A stretch of DNA of 64,000 bases. Source: Myroides marinus. GTDB taxonomy: Bacteria > Bacteroidota > Bacteroidia > Flavobacteriales > Flavobacteriaceae. Location: assembly GCF_900109075.1 (NCBI RefSeq), contig NZ_FNYS01000015.1, forward strand, positions 19,676 to 83,675. Direction: 5' to 3'. How positions within the stretch are numbered: the stretch's first letter is position 1; every line of letters begins with the position of its first letter. Below, piece by piece: positions 54,349 through 62,245 of this stretch. The notes beneath the pieces were generated by a model. It ran no database searches, had not been told where the DNA came from, and saw only the letters and a program-made list of their open reading frames with translations. Made by a program: the position numbers and the translations under genes.

Positions 54349-55692
54349 ATGAATACACAAATCAATAGAATAAAAGACAAGCTAGCTACTATCAAAGAGT
54401 ATGACAAGGACTATAATGTATTTGGTGCAGATTCGCATGAATATACAATAGGAAAAATAGTTAGTGAGCAAGAAATAAAAGACTTCGAACAAACATATAA
54501 TATTAACTTACCTGAGGCTTACGTGGCTTTCTTAACCCAAATAGGAAATGCTAATACTAGTGAGGAAGCTTATGCAAATAGTGCAGCAGGGCCTTATTAT
54601 GGTATTTATCCTGTAGGCGAAGGGTTAGATGATCTAGGTGTAGAGGATGTAGAGCGTTTTACGTCTTACCCTTGTTTACTAAGATCAGATATGACAGAAG
54701 AGCAATGGATAGCATTATCGGAGAGTACTAGAGAAGAGGGGATATCTGATGAGGTCTATTATGAGCGAATGGGTAATCTATTCGGAGGATTACTTCCTAT
54801 AGGTACTCAGGGCTGTGCAATCACGACCTGTCTAATACTTACAGGAGAATACAAAGGACGTATCGTTTATCTAAATGAGGATTATCAACCTATCTTTGCT
54901 CATGAAGATAGTTTTTTAGATTGGTATGAGCGCTGGTTAGACGAGATTATATCAGGAGATTTAGTGTCTGATAATGCAGGCTGGTTTGGCTATTCAATCG
55001 GAGGTAGTAGTGAGTCTTTATGGGAGTCATATAAACATACTTCTCAAGAGGCTCAACAATTAACTTTCTTAGAAGGTTTACTAAAGAAAAAAGAGCTTAC
55101 AAGCCAACTTATTGAGGAAATTATTCAAGAGATACCTAAGGCTACAGAATTAGTAAAGAAAAGTTTACTTACTATTTTATCTAAAAATGCTTTTGATAAA
55201 GCTATTCCTTTCTTAGAGGAACAAGCGAATACTGATTTACTTCACGTATTACAGATGATTCATTGGTATGGTAAGGATAAGGCGTATTGGTTACCCTTAT
55301 TAAAAGCTAAAAATAAAGAAGTAATGGATGCAGAAACATATCGTTTTTACAGTTATGTATTAGTAAGTGCTACAAGTGATTTTGGACCGTTATTAACTGT
55401 AGGACTTGCTTCTGATAATGCTGAGAATAGAGGGCAAGCAATCTATACTTTAGGTCAACTTAACAATAAGCAACAATATGTATCTTCGTTTATCAATGGC
55501 CTTAGAGATAGTAATGAACGTGTAGTCTTAAATACACTACAAGCGTTAAGTACTGTATTAGATGAGCAATTACTACCTGTGTATAAAGAAGTATATCAGA
55601 AGTATAAGGAAAGCAGTGAGGATAATTATATCGTTACTAATCTTAAACATCGATTAGGTGAGTTAGGGATGGAGATTGAAGATTTAAATTAA
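54349..55692 (+). CDS. SMI1/KNR4 (SUKH) protein with HEAT-like C-terminal part
   Basis: This is a 447-residue protein. The N-terminal part (about residues 30-190) has the SUKH signature: EQEIKDFEQTYNINLPEAYVAFLTQIGNA, a central GLLPIGTQGC and DSFLDWYERWLDEI. SUKH domains are common immunity proteins to nuclease or ADP-ribosylating toxins. The C-terminal half is helical with HEAT-like repeats. A TTG at 54307 is an alternative start, but the ATG fits better. KptA follows after 2 bases. Confidence 0.85.
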   Translation: MNTQINRIKDKLATIKEYDKDYNVFGADSHEYTIGKIVSEQEIKDFEQTYNINLPEAYVAFLTQIGNANTSEEAYANSAAGPYYGIYPVGEGLDDLGVEDVERFTSYPCLLRSDMTEEQWIALSESTREEGISDEVYYERMGNLFGGLLPIGTQGCAITTCLILTGEYKGRIVYLNEDYQPIFAHEDSFLDWYERWLDEIISGDLVSDNAGWFGYSIGGSSESLWESYKHTSQEAQQLTFLEGLLKKKELTSQLIEEIIQEIPKATELVKKSLLTILSKNAFDKAIPFLEEQANTDLLHVLQMIHWYGKDKAYWLPLLKAKNKEVMDAETYRFYSYVLVSATSDFGPLLTVGLASDNAENRGQAIYTLGQLNNKQQYVSSFINGLRDSNERVVLNTLQALSTVLDEQLLPVYKEVYQKYKESSEDNYIVTNLKHRLGELGMEIEDLN

Positions 55693-55694
55693 AA

Positions 55695-56237
55695 ATGGAA
55701 GAAACAAGAAAGAAACATATAGGTAAGTTTTTAAGTTTAGTACTTAGACACGAGCCAAGTAAAATAGGGATTACATTAGATGATAATGGTTGGGCTAATG
55801 TAGAAGAACTAATTAGTAAATGCGCTAAGCATAGGGTATCTTTTACTCGTAAAGAGTTAGATGAAATCGTAGAGACGAACAATAAAAAGAGGTATTCGTT
55901 TAATGAGGATCAAACTAAGATTAGAGCTAATCAAGGCCATTCTATAGCTGTAGATTTAGAGTTTACAGCGGTAGAGCCACCGATGTTCTTATACCATGGA
56001 ACTGCTGATCGTTTCTTAAATAGTATAGAAGCAGAAGGAGTTAAGAAAATGAGTAGACAACATGTACACTTAAGCCAAGATAAAGAGACAGCTATTAATG
56101 TTGGTTCTCGTCATGGTAGGGTAGTTGTACTTACAATTTTAGCTGGTAAGATGTATGCCGATGGTATAGCGTTCTATCAATCTGCTAATGGGGTGTGGCT
56201 TACCGATTATATAGATCCTAAGTATATTTCGAAGTAA
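55695..56237 (+). CDS. kptA: RNA 2'-phosphotransferase (Tpt1/KptA family)
   Basis: This 180-residue enzyme transfers an internal RNA 2'-phosphate to NAD+, giving ADP-ribose 1'',2''-cyclic phosphate, nicotinamide and repaired RNA. The N-terminal winged-helix part has SLVLRHEP and the second lobe has RYSF, IRANQGHS, LYHGT, RQHVHLS and GSRHG, which supply the Arg-His-Arg-Arg core. Bacteria lack the fungal-type tRNA splicing that makes this substrate, so its natural target is not known. It is 2 bases after the SUKH gene. Confidence 0.95.
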   Translation: MEETRKKHIGKFLSLVLRHEPSKIGITLDDNGWANVEELISKCAKHRVSFTRKELDEIVETNNKKRYSFNEDQTKIRANQGHSIAVDLEFTAVEPPMFLYHGTADRFLNSIEAEGVKKMSRQHVHLSQDKETAINVGSRHGRVVVLTILAGKMYADGIAFYQSANGVWLTDYIDPKYISK

Positions 56238-56289
56238 AATACAGAGGATTAAATATGTGTTAATACTTGTGTTTATTCAGTTCAGAGAC

Positions 56290-56319
56290 TTGAATAAATC
56301 ACAGAGATAAGTATTTTTG
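56290..56319 (+). promoter_or_regulatory. Promoter of the DUF2314-ankyrin gene
   Basis: TTG (56290-56292), 19 nt, TATTTTTG (56312-56319). Both match. It gives a leader of about 68 nt. Confidence 0.7.
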
Positions 56320-56393
56320 CATACGTAGTAATACTAGATTACTTTATAAAATAAGATAGGCACAAAAGCCTGTCTATATAAAAAACACTTATT

Positions 56394-57152
56394 ATGGAAA
56401 AAGAGAACCCGATTTTTTACGCAAAAGGAGATGATCCTATTTTAGTTGAGGCATATAAGAAAGCTCAAGATTCATTCAAATACTTTTGGAGAGAGTTAAC
56501 TTGGGAATATAGAAGAATAGTACCAGGATTAGATATGGCAAGTGTGAAAGTTGCTTTTACACAAGAAGTAGAAGGAGAGGATGAGCCTGTAGTAGAGCAT
56601 ATGTGGATAGGTGATGTGGACTTCGATGGAGATGTTATCTACGGTGAGTTATTAAACCAACCAAATGTTCTTACAAATATCGAAGAAGGAGAACAAATCG
56701 GTGTTACTTTAGACCAAATCAGTGACTGGATGTTCATCAGTCAAGGTAAAACATATGGTGGATATACAGTACAGGCTATGCGTTCTGTAATGACAGAAGA
56801 AGAAAGAGCAGAGCACGATGCTGCTTGGGGACTTGACTTTGGAGATTTTAACCACGTTAATTATGTATTTGAACAAGATGAGCACCCAGAGAACATCATA
56901 GAACACCCTATGAGTAAGAGTATGAAAGAGAGCTTAGAGAAGTTCTTAGATGAGAATCCAGATGAATTAACGAATAAGGATGAAGCTGGATATACATTCT
57001 TACACAAAGAGGTTATAGGTGGAAACTTAACTAGCGTTGAGGTATTATTAGCTAAAGGAGCTAATAAGAATGAACCTAATAATGAAGGTAAAACACCAGT
57101 TGATTATGCAAAACAGTTAAACTGGGAGCATATTCTTCCTGTATTAGTTTAA
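56394..57152 (+). CDS. DUF2314 plus ankyrin-repeat protein
   Basis: This 252-residue protein has an N-terminal DUF2314 domain (about 15-115, with KYFWRELTWEYRRIVPG and DQISDWMFI) and C-terminal ankyrin-type repeats (about 185-252, with NKDEAGYTFLHKEVIGGNLTSVEVLLAKGA). DUF2314-ankyrin proteins often occur near SUKH or other toxin-immunity genes. It has its own promoter and terminator, so it is a separate transcript from kptA. Confidence 0.85.
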   Translation: MEKENPIFYAKGDDPILVEAYKKAQDSFKYFWRELTWEYRRIVPGLDMASVKVAFTQEVEGEDEPVVEHMWIGDVDFDGDVIYGELLNQPNVLTNIEEGEQIGVTLDQISDWMFISQGKTYGGYTVQAMRSVMTEEERAEHDAAWGLDFGDFNHVNYVFEQDEHPENIIEHPMSKSMKESLEKFLDENPDELTNKDEAGYTFLHKEVIGGNLTSVEVLLAKGANKNEPNNEGKTPVDYAKQLNWEHILPVLV

Positions 57153-57176
57153 TACTATATAGAAGTAAAAATATAA

Positions 57177-57206
57177 GAGCCCATGCTATTGCATGGGCTT
57201 TTTTTA
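57177..57206 (+). terminator. Terminator after the DUF2314-ankyrin gene
   Basis: AGCCCATGC-TATT-GCATGGGCT with T8 after. An upstream in-frame ATG of the next gene lies inside this hairpin, so that codon is not its start. Confidence 0.85.
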
Positions 57207-57237
57207 TACATTCGTATTTCAATCTAAAGCAAATAAA

Positions 57238-57780
57238 ATGACCTCAAAAGAACTTTATCAATATGTATTAGCTACTGACGTCCACGTTAAAAGTAGACTG
57301 AATACCCTAAACTTAATAGGAACAGAAGACGAGGTATTAAAGTTTTTGATGAAATACAGCTTTGAGGTAAAAGATCCTATTTATGTCAATGCCTGTATCT
57401 TGCTACAAGATGTTTTAGACAAGGACATTACTAGAATAAAACCTTATTTGCAAAACTATTTAGATAGAGTAGGTGAGGCTACAAATGAATCTAGTAAGCG
57501 ACTGCTAAGCCGTATATGTTGGCTAGTGGCTAAAAGTAAGAAACTCACACTAACCGCTAAACAAGAACGCCAATTAGTAGATGTGTCGATGTTATGGCTT
57601 TCTAATGATTCTAAGGTAGCCACAGAAGCTTTTGCTATGGATATACTAATGCTCTTGGCAAAGAAGTACAAAGTGGATGTTCAATTAATTGCAGAAGTGA
57701 TAGAGGTGAACTATGCTAGCAAATCTGCAGCTTATCAAAACAAAGCAAAGAAGTTTATGTGTTTTTGTGCTAATTTATAA
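57238..57780 (+). CDS. HEAT-like helical protein
   Basis: This is a 180-residue all-helical protein starting MTSKELYQYVL. It resembles small HEAT-repeat proteins of Flavobacteriia that are sometimes mislabelled adenylosuccinate lyase because of a shared helical pattern, for example VYVNACILLQDVLDK-like segments. No catalytic motif is present. The ATG at 57193 is inside a terminator, so 57238 is used. Function unknown. Confidence 0.72.
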   Translation: MTSKELYQYVLATDVHVKSRLNTLNLIGTEDEVLKFLMKYSFEVKDPIYVNACILLQDVLDKDITRIKPYLQNYLDRVGEATNESSKRLLSRICWLVAKSKKLTLTAKQERQLVDVSMLWLSNDSKVATEAFAMDILMLLAKKYKVDVQLIAEVIEVNYASKSAAYQNKAKKFMCFCANL

Positions 57781-57789
57781 ATAGGGTAG

Positions 57790-58290
57790 TTATTTAATGC
57801 TATTCTTCTTTAGGAACTTTAATGCCCAATCATAATGACTAGAGGTGGCTGATATTAGGTAAGCACCTAGTGAAGTACTTCCTGTCCAAGTATATCTCTT
57901 CTTTTCGAATAGTTCTTCATCACTGTGTTGTTTTATAATCTGTATGACCTTTAAGTGAGATTCTTTGAATTTATCAATACTTTTTAGAGCTGAGATATTT
58001 TGGTGTTTTTGATTAATAGCAATATTGAGTTCAGGTGTAGTTTTCCAAGAATACCCTACAGTAGGCATTATAGGCTTGCCTCCAGCCATTCCTACTTCAT
58101 ACCAAGCAAGAAACATGATATGCCACTCATGTAAATGCATTAGTACGTCCCTTACATTCTTATTAAGCGATAGAGAGGAGAAATCTTCGTTTAAACGAGT
58201 TTTATCCATAGACTCTATAGTTGATACTAGTTTATCATATAAGTTGCTAGAAAGTGCTAATAAGTCTGTTTTATTGGTAGGTCTAGACAT
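57790..58290 (-). CDS. ClbS/DfsB-family protein
   Basis: This 166-residue four-helix-bundle protein has NKTDLLALSSNLYDKL at the start, NVRDVLMHLHEWHIMFLAWYE (with the paired His) and GYSWKTTPELN, as in ClbS/DfsB (formerly DUF1706). ClbS is a cyclopropane hydrolase that protects colibactin producers; most relatives have unknown roles. It is 10 bases after the STM3941-like gene on the same strand. Confidence 0.87.
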   Translation of the reverse strand: MSRPTNKTDLLALSSNLYDKLVSTIESMDKTRLNEDFSSLSLNKNVRDVLMHLHEWHIMFLAWYEVGMAGGKPIMPTVGYSWKTTPELNIAINQKHQNISALKSIDKFKESHLKVIQIIKQHSDEELFEKKRYTWTGSTSLGAYLISATSSHYDWALKFLKKNSIK

Positions 58291-58300
58291 AATGTAGAGT

Positions 58301-58843
58301 TTAGTTTTGTCTGATTGCTAATTGTTCTTTAATAACTAGAGCTAATTCTACATCTGTTATCTTTAGCATATTGGTGTTGATAAATATAGATGTACCATGC
58401 GTTTTTAAATTGGCTTGCATGGACTTCTTTTTGATGATATTCTTTTGTCTTTCAATGTATTCTTCAGGATTGTGCACATAGATTAATACAAACTTATTAC
58501 TTTGCATTTTATACAGTGCTACAGAAGTAATATCCTTCCAAGGGATTATACCATTCACGACAGATGTAGCGTTCTCCACTATTCCTTTTTCATCTATGAC
58601 AATACCTGGTTTATTGCTAAATAGTTTAGAGCAAAACAGTATAGAAGCATATCCGAAAAATACAATACACAGTACTGCTAGAATATATGTTAGCTCTATA
58701 GATCCCATGAAGTATCTCCCTTGATGGTTTAAACAATTATAGAAGACAAGTATTCCAGCTGCTACTAAAAGCAAGGCTCCTAATAGATATAAAACTAATT
58801 TAAACCTATTAATTGGATAGATAATTGGTAATGTTCTATTCAT
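58301..58843 (-). CDS. STM3941-family membrane protein (PH-like domain)
   Basis: This 180-residue protein has two N-terminal membrane helices (about 15-35 and 48-68) and a cytoplasmic part with GIVIDEKGIVEN and GIIPWKDITSVAL, which matches the STM3941 family and its PH-like fold. Role unknown. It sits 5 bases after the long GNAT gene and 10 before ClbS/DfsB, so the three are likely one transcript. Confidence 0.82.
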   Translation of the reverse strand: MNRTLPIIYPINRFKLVLYLLGALLLVAAGILVFYNCLNHQGRYFMGSIELTYILAVLCIVFFGYASILFCSKLFSNKPGIVIDEKGIVENATSVVNGIIPWKDITSVALYKMQSNKFVLIYVHNPEEYIERQKNIIKKKSMQANLKTHGTSIFINTNMLKITDVELALVIKEQLAIRQN

Positions 58844-58848
58844 TGTTT

Positions 58849-59979
58849 TTAAGCTAGCGTTAGTGAGAAGAGTTGCATTTCTCTCATTCTGTTTTTAAGA
58901 GGACTAGGCTCTATAATAAAATCATACGTATGTGTAAAACCAAACTTAGCAGGAATTATCACACTTGCGTCATTGCCCTTTTCTACAGCATAAAGAATCG
59001 ATTTAGTATTAACCTCTTGTTTAGTGATGTCTATTAGTTTTTGAGTTACTTCTGTACCATACCCTTTACCTTGAGCACTAGCTTTTAACCAAAGGCCTAT
59101 TTCTACAGAATCTTCATTGATATCACTCAGGCCACAGCTTCCCATAAATTCATTAGTAGCTTTATCAAGTATGACTAATACTAAGGCTGTACCATTAGCT
59201 ATTTCTATACGAGAACGTCTGATGTACTCTTTTAAAAGAGGTTGATTGCCATTAGCATCAAAGCTTAAGTACTTTGTTATCTCTGGTGTTAAGTTCTCTA
59301 AAAAAGAACCTAAGAAAACGTCTTCTACTATGGTGTATTTTAGATGGTCGCTCTCCCAAGTCTTATTGATATCAATAATGTTTCGTTTTTGGTCTTTTAC
59401 CATTTTAACTACAGTAAGTATGTCGTAGATAAGCCCTTGTTCTATCTCATCGCGAGCAGTTAACGCTTCTAAAACAGATTGGTAAGTACACAATACCTCC
59501 TTAGTGTAAAACCAAGCGTAGTCAAATACCTTTTGCATATCTGTAGCTGCCCAAATAATAGCATCTTGTTCTCTAGTTTCAAACTCAGGCCATAAGAAAG
59601 AAGATTGAGTGCTGTAAAGCTCTTGGATAGGAGGAATGTTATCAAACTCATTACTATCTCTAAATAGCTCCCACTGAAACCCTATTGCTTTTGCTACTTT
59701 TAGGATAATGCGAAGAAGCATATCTTGATTATGCGGTGTTTCTTTTAATAACTGAAATAAGCGAACAAGTATGATAGGGGTAGTAGTAATCACTCCTCCT
59801 TGATGTTCTATATTATTTGCTATAGAAAATAAGGCATAACGACTCTCTCTAATATCACTGCCTATAGCCTGAGTTAATAAAGGGGCAAGGTCATCTGCAC
59901 GGCCGTTATAATGTACTAAAAACTCCCAAGGAATAGTATTAAAGTCAATCTGTTCTAATTCTGTTATTGTGTAATGCAT
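58849..59979 (-). CDS. Two-domain GNAT acetyltransferase with helical N-terminal extension
   Basis: This is a 376-residue protein. Residues about 1-200 are helical, without a known family (LVHYNGRADDLAPLLTQA region). Residues about 205-376 form a RimJ/RimL-like GNAT domain with GSCGLSDINEDSVEIGLW and KASAQGKGYGTEVTQ. The GNAT part is clearly related to the next gene upstream (60032-60565), so the pair probably arose by duplication, with the extension gained or lost later. Confidence 0.85.
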   Translation of the reverse strand: MHYTITELEQIDFNTIPWEFLVHYNGRADDLAPLLTQAIGSDIRESRYALFSIANNIEHQGGVITTTPIILVRLFQLLKETPHNQDMLLRIILKVAKAIGFQWELFRDSNEFDNIPPIQELYSTQSSFLWPEFETREQDAIIWAATDMQKVFDYAWFYTKEVLCTYQSVLEALTARDEIEQGLIYDILTVVKMVKDQKRNIIDINKTWESDHLKYTIVEDVFLGSFLENLTPEITKYLSFDANGNQPLLKEYIRRSRIEIANGTALVLVILDKATNEFMGSCGLSDINEDSVEIGLWLKASAQGKGYGTEVTQKLIDITKQEVNTKSILYAVEKGNDASVIIPAKFGFTHTYDFIIEPSPLKNRMREMQLFSLTLA

Positions 59980-59989
59980 AATGTATTGT

Positions 59990-60028
59990 AAAAAAGTTCA
60001 AAGAACACTAGGTCCTTTGAACTTTAGT
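59990..60028 (-). terminator. Terminator between the two GNAT genes
   Basis: AAAGTTCAAAG and CTTTGAACTTT arms with a T6 run on the minus strand. It ends the methyltransferase-GNAT transcript, so the long GNAT gene probably has its own promoter. Confidence 0.8.
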
Positions 60029-60031
60029 TTA

Positions 60032-60565
60032 TTACTTCTTTTTATTGTCTTTGCGGTACTGAAGCATATTAAGAATCTTCTGCTCACTGATGTTTCTTAC
60101 GAAATCACTGTGGTAGATATATCCTAATTTCTCAGCAATCTTAATGCTTCCGTGATTGTCTTTCTCTACATTGTAGATTAGGTAATCAACATCTAAGTTC
60201 TCGTTTACATAAGATTCTAGTGCTTTGATTAACTCTTGACCATATCCTTTACCAAAAGCTGCTTCTTTTAACCAGATACCTAAAGATATAGACTCTGGGT
60301 TAATATCGTGGATACCACAACATCCGATAAATTCTTTAGTGTCTTTATCTACCGCGATTAGTGTGATATCTGTTCCTTTGTCTAAAACATCTAGACTGTA
60401 ATCAATAAATCCTTGAGTGTCTTCGATTTTACCTGTTGGTATAAAAGGTAAAAACTTAGCAACTGTAGGTGTTAATGCATTAAAAATATCTTCTTTATAG
60501 CTATCATTTACCACTAGGTAAGATAATCTGTCTGAAGAAAAATTGATATCTCTACTATATCCCAT
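60032..60565 (-). CDS. GNAT-family N-acetyltransferase (RimJ/RimL-like)
   Basis: This 177-residue single-domain GNAT has GCCGIHDINPESISLGIW and KEAAFGKGYGQELIKAL, the acetyl-CoA-binding region, and KIAEKLGYIYHSDF near the end. It is a paralogue of the C-terminal half of the neighbouring 376-residue protein. It is 9 bases after the methyltransferase gene on the same strand and likely shares its promoter. Confidence 0.9.
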   Translation of the reverse strand: MGYSRDINFSSDRLSYLVVNDSYKEDIFNALTPTVAKFLPFIPTGKIEDTQGFIDYSLDVLDKGTDITLIAVDKDTKEFIGCCGIHDINPESISLGIWLKEAAFGKGYGQELIKALESYVNENLDVDYLIYNVEKDNHGSIKIAEKLGYIYHSDFVRNISEQKILNMLQYRKDNKKK

Positions 60566-60574
60566 ATCTATATA

Positions 60575-61183
60575 TTATTTATTCTTTTTAAAATGACAGT
60601 ACACAAAGTTTTGTGTGGTGTTAAAAGGAGTGATGTGATCTTCATAGAAACTCTCTTGTACAGAGAACGAATCTTTAAATATCCCTTCTAGATCTTCAGC
60701 ATTGTACTGAATGATATCTAATCCACTACATTTTAGAGGGCCTTGTTTTGAGAATGTAGCTATTACTAAATCTCCATTTATAGCCTTAGCTACTAGATCA
60801 GTATATTGACGAGTTTCTCCTTCTTTTAAGAAATGAAATACTGCTCTATCATGCCATAGATCATACTGCTCAGTAGGGTGGAAGTCCAGTATATTACTTT
60901 CAATCCATTTAACCTGTATAGCCTTATCTCCTAATCTTGTTTTAGCGCGTTCTAATGCTTCTTTAGATATATCTAGTACAGTGATGTCACTGTAGCCCTG
61001 CTCTAATAAGTAATCAACTAAATTGCTATCGCCTCCTCCTATATCAATAATCTTAGCTTCTTTGGACAGCTTACAACTCTCTATAAGATTAAGAGAATTG
61101 ATTGGTTTCTCTTGTGTCCAGCTTACTTGATTAGGTGTTTTTGTTTTGTAAACAGTTTCCCAGTGTGCCTTTAAATCTCCCAT
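60575..61183 (-). CDS. Class I SAM-dependent methyltransferase
   Basis: This 202-residue Rossmann-type methyltransferase has the SAM motif IDIGGGDSNLVDYLL (about residues 41-55), then VLDISKEALERA and YDLWHDRAVFHFL. It resembles the SAM-dependent enzymes that methylate small molecules such as thiols, tellurite or tetrahydrofolate-like acceptors, but the substrate is not evident. A TACTTTTG box lies at 61212-61219 on the minus strand, 29 nt upstream. Confidence 0.88.
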   Translation of the reverse strand: MGDLKAHWETVYKTKTPNQVSWTQEKPINSLNLIESCKLSKEAKIIDIGGGDSNLVDYLLEQGYSDITVLDISKEALERAKTRLGDKAIQVKWIESNILDFHPTEQYDLWHDRAVFHFLKEGETRQYTDLVAKAINGDLVIATFSKQGPLKCSGLDIIQYNAEDLEGIFKDSFSVQESFYEDHITPFNTTQNFVYCHFKKNK

Positions 61184-61211
61184 TTATACTTCAAATATTG
61201 GTACTGAAAAA

Positions 61212-61219
61212 CAAAAGTA
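61212..61219 (-). promoter_or_regulatory. -7 element of the methyltransferase operon
   Basis: Minus-strand TACTTTTG, an exact -7 match. No TTG is at the proper upstream distance. Confidence 0.45.
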
Positions 61220-61254
61220 CTAATTCCTCTAACAAGAATATCTATAATCTAAAA

Positions 61255-61286
61255 CAAAAAAGTCAGGTAAGAGACTTACCTGACTT
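61255..61286 (-). terminator. Terminator of a minus-strand transcript upstream of the methyltransferase
   Basis: Perfect 12-bp stem, 3-nt loop, T6 on the minus strand. No gene ends here, so it must serve a small RNA or act as an insulator. Confidence 0.8.
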
Positions 61287-61392
61287 AAATGATTAATTGA
61301 ATTAGTTAGCGTGTATAGTTTTATATTGTTTAAATAATACTATCTATACGATGTCTGATACCGCGAAAAGTAAAAGACGAAAAACAAATATA
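61255..61392 (-). ncRNA. Candidate minus-strand small RNA
   Basis: A minus-strand -7 box TATATTTG (61392-61385) is followed by about 125 nt without an ORF and then by a perfect 12-bp terminator (AAGTCAGGTAAG/CTTACCTGACTT, 61260-61286) with a T6 run. ATAGT and ACTAT segments within it can form a central hairpin. The -33 element is missing, so the transcript is only a candidate. Confidence 0.35.
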
Positions 61393-61482
61393 CACATTTT
61401 TTTAATCCGTGACTATTTCTGTTTTAAAATAAGTTGTTAAGTGTTAGAAAGATTTTAAGTCAAGATGCTATCTTGATAATAA

Positions 61483-61668
61483 GGCTTATTTAAAAGAGGT
61501 GTTGTATTATTCAGATATTTCGGATATAGGACAGTACATGGTGAATATCTCAACAATGGATGGAGAAACGATAGCTCTAGTCTAGTATATACTGCTTATT
61601 GTCCAAGAATTGTCCACCAATTAAAATATGGGACTGTATTTGCAATGGTTGAAAAGGAATATTTGTAG
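61483..61668 (+). pseudogene. Possible gene remnant
   Basis: A 61-codon frame without a start codon reads as protein-like sequence, including FGYRTVHGEYLNNGW, DSSSLVYTAYCPRIVHQL and GTVFAMVEKEYL. Two stops lie just upstream. It may be the C-terminal remainder of a lost gene. No family is recognised, and a chance open frame in AT-rich DNA is possible. Confidence 0.25.
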
Positions 61669-61890
61669 TCTGTTAGTATAAAACATATGTGACTTTATAG
61701 CAGTAATCGTGTTTTATAAGTAGGAGAAATACTAGTATTCATAGGGGGTGAGAAGAATATGGAGAGTAGTTGTGCTTTTTTTTTAAAAAAGTTAAAAAAA
61801 ATATTCAAGGGTATTTATCTCATTTATAATACGATATGTGGTAATTGTTAAAAATGATTGAAAAATAGAGTTATTTTATGGTTTCAAAAT

Positions 61891-61921
61891 TTGCACAAAA
61901 CAAAAACTCGTAGTATGTTTG
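61891..61921 (+). promoter_or_regulatory. Promoter of the tRNA-Ser/tRNA-Pro unit
   Basis: TTG (61891-61893), 20 nt, TATGTTTG (61914-61921): exact match with ideal spacing, about 33 bases before the first tRNA. Confidence 0.75.
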
Positions 61922-61954
61922 CACTCGCAATAGGGAAGTAATTCTCTTAGCAAC

Positions 61955-62028
61955 GGAGAGGTGCCGGAGTGGTAACGGAGCAGATTGCTAATCTGTCATC
62001 GGGTAACCGATGCCAGGGTTCGAGTCCC
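61955..62028 (+). tRNA. tRNA-Ser(GCT) with missing 3' end
   Basis: The 5' acceptor GGAGAGG, D-arm, anticodon arm (GCAGA-TTGCTAA-TCTGT, anticodon GCT at 61987-61989) and the long variable arm CATCGG-GTAA-CCGATG are intact. The T-arm begins CCAGGGTTCGAGTCCC but then reads AAACTTAGA. The last two T-stem bases and the 3' acceptor strand (expected CCTCTCC) are absent here and are not found before the next tRNA. The gene is therefore truncated or deleted by about 10-13 bases, or the sequence has an error. Confidence 0.75.
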
Positions 62029-62061
62029 AAACTTAGATTAAAAAATATTAGATGACCCAAT

Positions 62062-62136
62062 CGGGGTGTAGCGTAGCCCGGTCATCGCGCCTGCTTTGGG
62101 AGCAGGAGGTCGCAGGTTCGAATCCTGCCACCCCGA
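62062..62136 (+). tRNA. tRNA-Pro(TGG)
   Basis: A complete 75-nt tRNA: acceptor CGGGGTG pairs with CACCCCG, anticodon arm CCTGC-TTTGGGA-GCAGG with anticodon TGG, T-arm GCAGGTTCGAATCCTGC. CCA is not encoded. It is transcribed with the tRNA-Ser from the upstream promoter. Confidence 0.95.
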
Positions 62137-62137
62137 C

Positions 62138-62169
62138 AAAAGGAATCACTTTTAGTGGTTCCTTTTTTT
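62138..62169 (+). terminator. Terminator after the tRNA unit
   Basis: AAAGGAATCACT and AGTGGTTCCTTT with one mismatch, then T7. Confidence 0.8.
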
Positions 62170-62214
62170 ATTTTCCTCCCTTTTTTATTGATTACCATTC
62201 ATACTCATCTTTAT

Positions 62215-62245
62215 GGATCAGTCTCAAAAGGGATCAGTCTCAAAA
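62215..62245. repeat. Two direct copies of an IS-end-like 15-mer
   Basis: GGATCAGTCTCAAAA occurs at 62215-62229 and 62231-62245. The second copy leads into the 3' end of the older transposase and is likely its terminal repeat, similar to the newer element's GGATCAGTGACCAAA end. The first may be a remnant of another insertion or a small duplication. Confidence 0.6.

Larger units (their letters stand above)
61184..61954. other. 771-bp gene-poor region between the methyltransferase and tRNA genes
   Basis: It holds a minus-strand terminator with a candidate small transcript (61255-61392), a short open frame that may be a gene remnant (61483-61668), and the tRNA promoter (61891-61921). No full gene is seen. 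Confidence 0.6.
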
